Source: Deltaproteobacteria bacterium
Lineage (GTDB): Bacteria; Desulfobacterota; GWC2-55-46
DNA: 9,012 nt
Direction: 5' to 3'
Assembly: GCA_016234955.1 (NCBI GenBank)
Contig: JACRNN010000074.1
Location: forward strand, 1-9,012
Both the position numbers and the translations under genes were made by a program. Below, piece after piece: positions 5,960 to 9,012 of this stretch (positions are counted from its first letter, which is position 1; each line of letters begins with the position of its first letter). Below the pieces are notes generated by a model that made no database searches, was not told the DNA's origin, and worked only from the letters and a program-made list of their open reading frames with translations.

Positions 5960-7420
5960 TCATATGGCGGGCCGCCTCTTGTGCCACCCGGTGGCCTGTT
6001 CGTAGGCGTACGCGGCCCTCAGGACCGTGCCTTCGTCGAACTCCCTGCCGAGTATCTGCAGCCCCACCGGGAGCCCGTCTTTGGTAAAGCCGCACGGGAC
6101 GGATATCCCGGGGATGCCGGCCAGGTTGCACGATATCGTGAATATGTCGGAGAGGTACATCGTGAGCGGGTCTTCGATCTTCTCTCCGAACCTGAAAGCG
6201 GCCGTAGGCGCCGTGGGTGTGGCTATCACGTCGCACGTCCTGAACGCCGCGCTGAAGTCGTCCCTGACGAGCGTCCTCACCTGCGAGGCCTTCTTGTAGT
6301 ACGCGTCGTAGTACCCGGCGGAGAGCGAATACGTGCCGAGCATTATCCTCCTCTTCACCTCCCCGCCGAAGCCCGAGTCCCTCGTCTTTTTGTACATGTC
6401 GATGAGGCTGCCTGCCTCGTTGACCCTGAGCCCGTACTTGACGCCGTCATAGCGCGCGAGGTTGCTGCTCGCCTCGGCGGTGGCGACGAGGTAATATACC
6501 GCCACTGCGTACTCCGTGTGCGGCAGGCTTACCGGCACGAGCTCGGCCCCCGCGCCCTTTAACACGTTGAGTGCTTCCCTGACCGCCTTTTCAACGTCAG
6601 GGTCCATCCCCTCGATGAAGTATTCCTTCGGTATGCCGACCTTCAACCCCTTGCACCCTCCGGAAAGAAAGGAGCGATAGTCCGGGACCTCCATATCCAC
6701 GGAGGTCGAATCGAGCGGGTCGCGCCCGGCCATGGCCTTTAGCATTATCGCCGCGTCTGTAACGTCCCTGGTGAAAGGCCCGGCCTGATCGAGCGACGAG
6801 GCGAAGGCGACCATCCCGAACCTCGAGACCCTGCCGTAAGTCGGTTTGAGCCCGACCACGCCGCAGCAGGCCGCGGGCTGGCGGATGGAGCCTCCGGTGT
6901 CGGTGCCGACCGACGCCGCGCACTCCGAGGCCGCCGTTGCGGCGGCCGAGCCGCCGGAGCTGCCTCCTGGGACGCGGTCCGGGGCCCACGGGTTCAAGGT
7001 CTTGAAGAAGGCCGAGTTCTCGGTGGATGAGCCCATTGCGAACTCGTCCATGTTGGTCTTGCCGAGGAGCACCGCCCCCGAGCCCTTGAGTTTTTTCACG
7101 ACGGTAGAGTCGTACGGCGGGATGAAGTCGCCGAGTATCTTCGAGGCGCACGTGGTCCTTATCCCCCTGGTGCAGAATATGTCCTTCACCGATACAGGTA
7201 TGCCGGTCAGGGGGGTGACGCCTTCCTTCCCCGCGAGCATCCCGTCGGCCCTCTGCGCGGCCTTGAGGGCCGCTTCCGCGGTGACGGTGATGTAGGCGTG
7301 GATATTCTTATCGACCTCTTCGATGCGGCCGAGGAACGCCTTCGTCACTTCAACGGAGGAGACCTCTTTCCTTAAAAGCCTCTCTGAAAGCTCGTGTATG
7401 GCAAGGGAGGTTAGTTCCAA
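5960..7420 (-). CDS. gatA: Aspartyl/glutamyl-tRNA(Asn/Gln) amidotransferase subunit A
   Basis: GatA is the glutaminase of GatCAB: it releases ammonia from glutamine (or asparagine) and passes it to GatB. The 486-residue protein is an amidase-signature enzyme of normal length. The Ser-cisSer-Lys triad is intact: K79 in GIPVSVKDIF, S154 in PGGSSGGSAA, and nucleophile S178 in GTDTGGSIRQPA. These positions match the numbering known for S. aureus GatA. The start codon is TTG (plus-strand CAA 7418-7420), supported by AAGGAG seven bases upstream and by alignment of MELTSLAIHELSERL with usual GatA beginnings. It lies 52 bases after the gatC stop and 19 before gatB. With GatB present it supports indirect Asn- or Gln-tRNA synthesis; which tRNA is used depends on whether AsnRS or GlnRS is encoded elsewhere. 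Confidence 0.97.
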   Translation of the reverse strand: MELTSLAIHELSERLLRKEVSSVEVTKAFLGRIEEVDKNIHAYITVTAEAALKAAQRADGMLAGKEGVTPLTGIPVSVKDIFCTRGIRTTCASKILGDFIPPYDSTVVKKLKGSGAVLLGKTNMDEFAMGSSTENSAFFKTLNPWAPDRVPGGSSGGSAAATAASECAASVGTDTGGSIRQPAACCGVVGLKPTYGRVSRFGMVAFASSLDQAGPFTRDVTDAAIMLKAMAGRDPLDSTSVDMEVPDYRSFLSGGCKGLKVGIPKEYFIEGMDPDVEKAVREALNVLKGAGAELVPVSLPHTEYAVAVYYLVATAEASSNLARYDGVKYGLRVNEAGSLIDMYKKTRDSGFGGEVKRRIMLGTYSLSAGYYDAYYKKASQVRTLVRDDFSAAFRTCDVIATPTAPTAAFRFGEKIEDPLTMYLSDIFTISCNLAGIPGISVPCGFTKDGLPVGLQILGREFDEGTVLRAAYAYEQATGWHKRRPAI

Positions 7421-7472
7421 CGCCGTTCTCCTTGTGGAATATATTGAGTCGCCCTCAACCGCTCCGGGCCAA

Positions 7473-7760
7473 TCACTCTATCACCTGCGGGACCTTGAAG
7501 CACCCCCGCTCCTTCTCCGGGGCGTTTCGCAGGGCCTCTTCCTGCGGTATCGACGGCGCGGACCTGTCCTCGCGCACGGCGTGCGCAAGCGGCACCGTGT
7601 ATGTGGTCGGGACAACGCCGCTGGTATCGAGCTCTGAGAGCTTCTCCACGTAGTTAAGTATCCTCTGGAGCTGCCTGGTGTAGAGCTCCATCTCCTCCTC
7701 GGAGAGGGCGAGCCTGGCGAGTTCCGCGACGTGGAGCACGTCCTGCTTTGTTATGGACAC
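7473..7760 (-). CDS. gatC: Aspartyl/glutamyl-tRNA(Asn/Gln) amidotransferase subunit C
   Basis: GatC is the small subunit that wraps around and stabilises the GatA-GatB interface. At 95 residues it has the usual size. Characteristic parts are the N-terminal helix DVLHVAELARLALSEEE (7-23), the central helix with LQRILNYVEKLSELDT, and the extended C-terminal half with P-T-T-Y-T-VPLAHAVRED and the final FKVPQVIE. The start is GTG (plus-strand CAC 7758-7760), chosen because the family alignment begins here; no ATG fits. The only strong ribosome site, AGGAGGT, is 15 bases away, farther than usual. It is the first gene of the gatCAB operon and is divergent from the lysine-rich mini-gene. Confidence 0.95.
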   Translation of the reverse strand: MSITKQDVLHVAELARLALSEEEMELYTRQLQRILNYVEKLSELDTSGVVPTTYTVPLAHAVREDRSAPSIPQEEALRNAPEKERGCFKVPQVIE

Positions 7761-7775
7761 GTTATCCGTTATCGA

Positions 7776-7782
7776 ACCTCCT
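7776..7782 (-). promoter_or_regulatory. Distant ribosome binding site of gatC
   Basis: On the - strand AGGAGGT lies 15 bases before the GTG start of gatC, against a usual 5-9. A codon nearer the site in the same frame is ATA, a very rare initiator that would add four residues. Either the spacer folds, gatC is translated weakly, or initiation uses ATA. Confidence 0.5.
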
Positions 7783-7815
7783 GATCGTTAAGTGTGTAAG
7801 CTACCACAATACGGC

Positions 7816-7833
7816 GCGCCCTTGCAAGGGCGC
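7816..7833. repeat. 18-bp perfect palindrome upstream of gatC
   Basis: GCGCCCTTGCAAGGGCGC reads the same on both strands, with no loop. It lies about 56 bases upstream of the gatC start and about 57 bases left of the mini-gene -35 element. A loopless perfect palindrome in a divergent promoter region looks more like a dimeric regulator site than a terminator, and no T-run follows on the + strand. No regulator is recognised. Confidence 0.5.
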
Positions 7834-7889
7834 TGAAAAAAACTCAAGTTTTCCGGCAAACGTCCGTTGTATCTTATAAGGGATTAATG

Positions 7890-7918
7890 TTGACACAAAA
7901 TTTCATAAATGTTATTTT
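7890..7918 (+). promoter_or_regulatory. Sigma-70-type promoter for the lysine-rich mini-gene
   Basis: A perfect TTGACA (7890-7895) is followed after 17 bases by TATTTT (7913-7918, 4 of 6 matches) in an AT-rich stretch. Transcription would begin near 7925, about 55 bases before the mini-gene start, and end at the terminator near 8136, giving an RNA of roughly 210 bases. Confidence 0.6.
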
Positions 7919-7979
7919 TTTATCAAGGTGATTCTTGTTCCTTAAACCCTAACGCACCACAACACACAGGAGGAAGATG

Positions 7980-8075
7980 ATGGCTACGAAAAAACCGGTT
8001 GCCAAGAAAAAGACCGCCGCGAAGAAGCCCACCGCGAAGAAGCCCATGGCAAAGAAGTCAGGACGCTGTTGCTGA
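7980..8075 (+). CDS. Lysine-rich 31-residue mini-protein (histone H1-like repeats), hypothetical
   Basis: A very short gene supported by its signals rather than by homology. AGGAGG (7968-7973) precedes two successive ATGs at 7977 and 7980; the second has the better six-base spacing. The product starts MATKKPVAKKK and repeats the unit T/M-A-(A)-K-K-P or S, ending SGRCC. About 12 of 31 residues are Lys and there are no acidic residues, so it should be disordered and bind nucleic acid or another polyanion, like the Lys/Ala/Pro-rich tails of bacterial H1-like proteins. The two terminal cysteines are unusual and could bind metal or form a disulfide. A consensus-like promoter lies upstream and a strong terminator 21 bases downstream, so it is a monocistronic unit. 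Function unknown. It could be a remnant of a longer protein, or part of a regulatory RNA. Confidence 0.65.
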   Translation: MATKKPVAKKKTAAKKPTAKKPMAKKSGRCC

Positions 8076-8096
8076 GAGCTTCGGTTAGCAATATCG

Positions 8097-8136
8097 GAAG
8101 AGGGAGCGCGTAATAACCGCGCTCCCTCTTCTTTTT
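8097..8136 (+). terminator. Strong intrinsic terminator after the mini-gene
   Basis: A perfect 14-bp stem (8097-8110 with 8118-8131), loop TAATAAC, then TTTTT (8132-8136). The T-run is on the + strand side only, so it ends the mini-gene transcript and insulates pdhA. It is the clearest intrinsic terminator in the window. Confidence 0.92.
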
Positions 8137-8180
8137 CCACCTCCTGCAACGCCCCTCTTTTCCGCCCTCTCCGCGCGCCC

Positions 8181-8209
8181 TTGACTCGATATGTTTTAGC
8201 TGATAAACT
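8181..8209 (+). promoter_or_regulatory. pdhA promoter, predicted to give a leaderless mRNA
   Basis: TTGACT (8181-8186, 5 of 6 matches) and TAAACT (8204-8209, 4 of 6) are spaced by 17 bases. Transcription normally begins 6-7 bases after the -10, which is position 8215-8216; the pdhA ATG is 8216-8218. No Shine-Dalgarno is seen before that ATG. Both facts fit a leaderless transcript. Confidence 0.5.
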
Positions 8210-8215
8210 TGCCCT

Positions 8216-9012
8216 ATGCCGATAGACACGTTAGACCGGTTCGAGGTCAAATACCTCCGGGTCATAGACGAGAACGGCACGGCTGACCCCTCCGTAATGC
8301 CGCCGCTCTCCGACGCCATCCTTAAAAATATCTTCGAAAAAATTGTGCTCGCCAGGACCTTCAACCAGAGGGCCATGAGCCTTCAGAGGGAGGGGCGCAT
8401 CGGCACCTACGCATCCTTCTACGGCCAGGAGGCCGCCCAGATAGGCAGCGCGTTGGCCATCGCCGGGGGGGACTGGGTCTTCCCGTCATTCAGGGAGTCC
8501 GGCGTCCTGATAGCGCTCGGGTATCCCCTGCGTCAGCTCTACAGCTACTGGGCCGGGGACGAGAGGGGGATGCAGGCCCCCCCGGGCCTCAACGTCTTCC
8601 CGATGAGCGTACCTGTCGGGACCCAGGCCCCTCACGGCATGGGCGCGGCGTGGGCGATGAAGTACAGGAAAGAGAAGAAGGCGTCCATAACATACTTCGG
8701 CGATGGCGGCTCCTCAAGGGGGGACTTCCACGAGGCCCTGAACCTCGCCGGGGTGTTCAAGGTCCCGGCGATCTTTTTCTGCCAGAACAACCAGTGGGCC
8801 ATCTCCATGCCGAGACAGAGGCAGACCGCGGCAAAGACCATAGCCCAGAAGGCCATAGGCTACGGGATAGAGGGCATGGCGGTGGACGGCAACGACGCTG
8901 TCGCCGTGTATAAGGCCACGACGGACGCCCTTGACAGGGCAAAGAGGGGAGAGGGGCCCACGCTCATAGAGGCGTTCACCTACAGGCTGGACGACCATAC
9001 CACCTCGGATGA
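8216..9012 (+). CDS. pdhA: Pyruvate (2-oxoacid) dehydrogenase E1 component, alpha subunit, 3' truncated by the window
   Basis: E1-alpha with E1-beta decarboxylates pyruvate using thiamine diphosphate and passes the acetyl group to the lipoyl E2. The first 265 codons are present and open to the window end; the family is about 360 residues, so roughly the last quarter is missing. The thiamine diphosphate and magnesium motif is complete: GDG at 162-164 through to QNN at 190-192. Other hallmarks are GRIGTYASFYGQEAAQIGSA (60-79), FPSFRE (89-94), NVFPMSVPVGTQAPHGMGAAWA (126-147) and RQTAAKTIAQKAIGYGI. The N-terminus DRFEVKYLRVIDENG resembles Bacillus-type PdhA. Branched-chain 2-oxoacid E1-alpha is the main alternative, but the motif set favours pyruvate. 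E1-beta and E2 are expected just beyond the window. Confidence 0.93.
   Translation, partial: MPIDTLDRFEVKYLRVIDENGTADPSVMPPLSDAILKNIFEKIVLARTFNQRAMSLQREGRIGTYASFYGQEAAQIGSALAIAGGDWVFPSFRESGVLIALGYPLRQLYSYWAGDERGMQAPPGLNVFPMSVPVGTQAPHGMGAAWAMKYRKEKKASITYFGDGGSSRGDFHEALNLAGVFKVPAIFFCQNNQWAISMPRQRQTAAKTIAQKAIGYGIEGMAVDGNDAVAVYKATTDALDRAKRGEGPTLIEAFTYRLDDHTTSD

Noticed and set aside
5729..6562. 277-codon + strand frame opposite gatB and gatA
   Set aside because: It crosses the gatA-gatB junction antisense to two textbook proteins and shows no family motif.
7949..8149. Phe-rich hydrophobic - strand frame resembling a membrane peptide
   Set aside because: It is the complement of the Lys-rich repeats (AAG/AAA read as CTT/TTT); promoter, ribosome site and terminator all belong to the + strand.

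Overview
The window is an ordinary GC-rich bacterial chromosome segment with housekeeping genes and several non-coding structures between them. Protein-coding genes are GC-rich but use AGG (Arg) and ATA (Ile) often. Together with a FabI-type enoyl reductase, a GatCAB amidotransferase, a bacterial EndoQ and a Bacillus-like PDH E1-alpha, this fits an uncultured deltaproteobacterial (Desulfobacterota) or Nitrospirota-like lineage. That placement is a guess from codon use and protein style and was not checked by any search.

Layout, left to right. Positions 1-122 are a window edge, possibly holding the last codons of a + strand gene. On the - strand follow an endonuclease Q family repair nuclease (123-1385), a 146-bp MITE-like palindromic element (1460-1605), and fabI (1609-2379). 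A divergent promoter region (2380-2644) leads to + strand galT (2645-3643) and a NUDIX hydrolase gene (3746-4171). The NUDIX gene is bracketed by two near-identical ~80-bp twin-hairpin repeats, and a diverged third copy lies further on. A run of five G-tracts crosses its stop codon. The gatC-gatA-gatB operon is on the - strand (7760 down to 4504), with GTG and TTG starts for gatC and gatA. A divergent region (7761-8215) holds an 18-bp perfect palindrome, a consensus-like promoter, a 31-codon lysine-rich mini-gene with its own strong terminator, and a promoter placed so that the last gene, pdhA (8216 to the window end, incomplete), may be read from a leaderless mRNA.

Functionally the genes are independent housekeeping units: repair of deaminated DNA, fatty-acid elongation, sugar-nucleotide exchange, nucleotide clean-up, indirect Asn/Gln-tRNA synthesis, and 2-oxoacid oxidation. 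I see no defence island, CRISPR, prophage or biosynthetic cluster. The points most worth a second look are: a QxxLF sequence at the extreme C-terminus of the EndoQ homologue that resembles a bacterial beta-clamp binding motif; the lysine-rich mini-gene; the MITE-like element touching the fabI stop; the repeats plus G-tract around the NUDIX gene; and the predicted leaderless pdhA.
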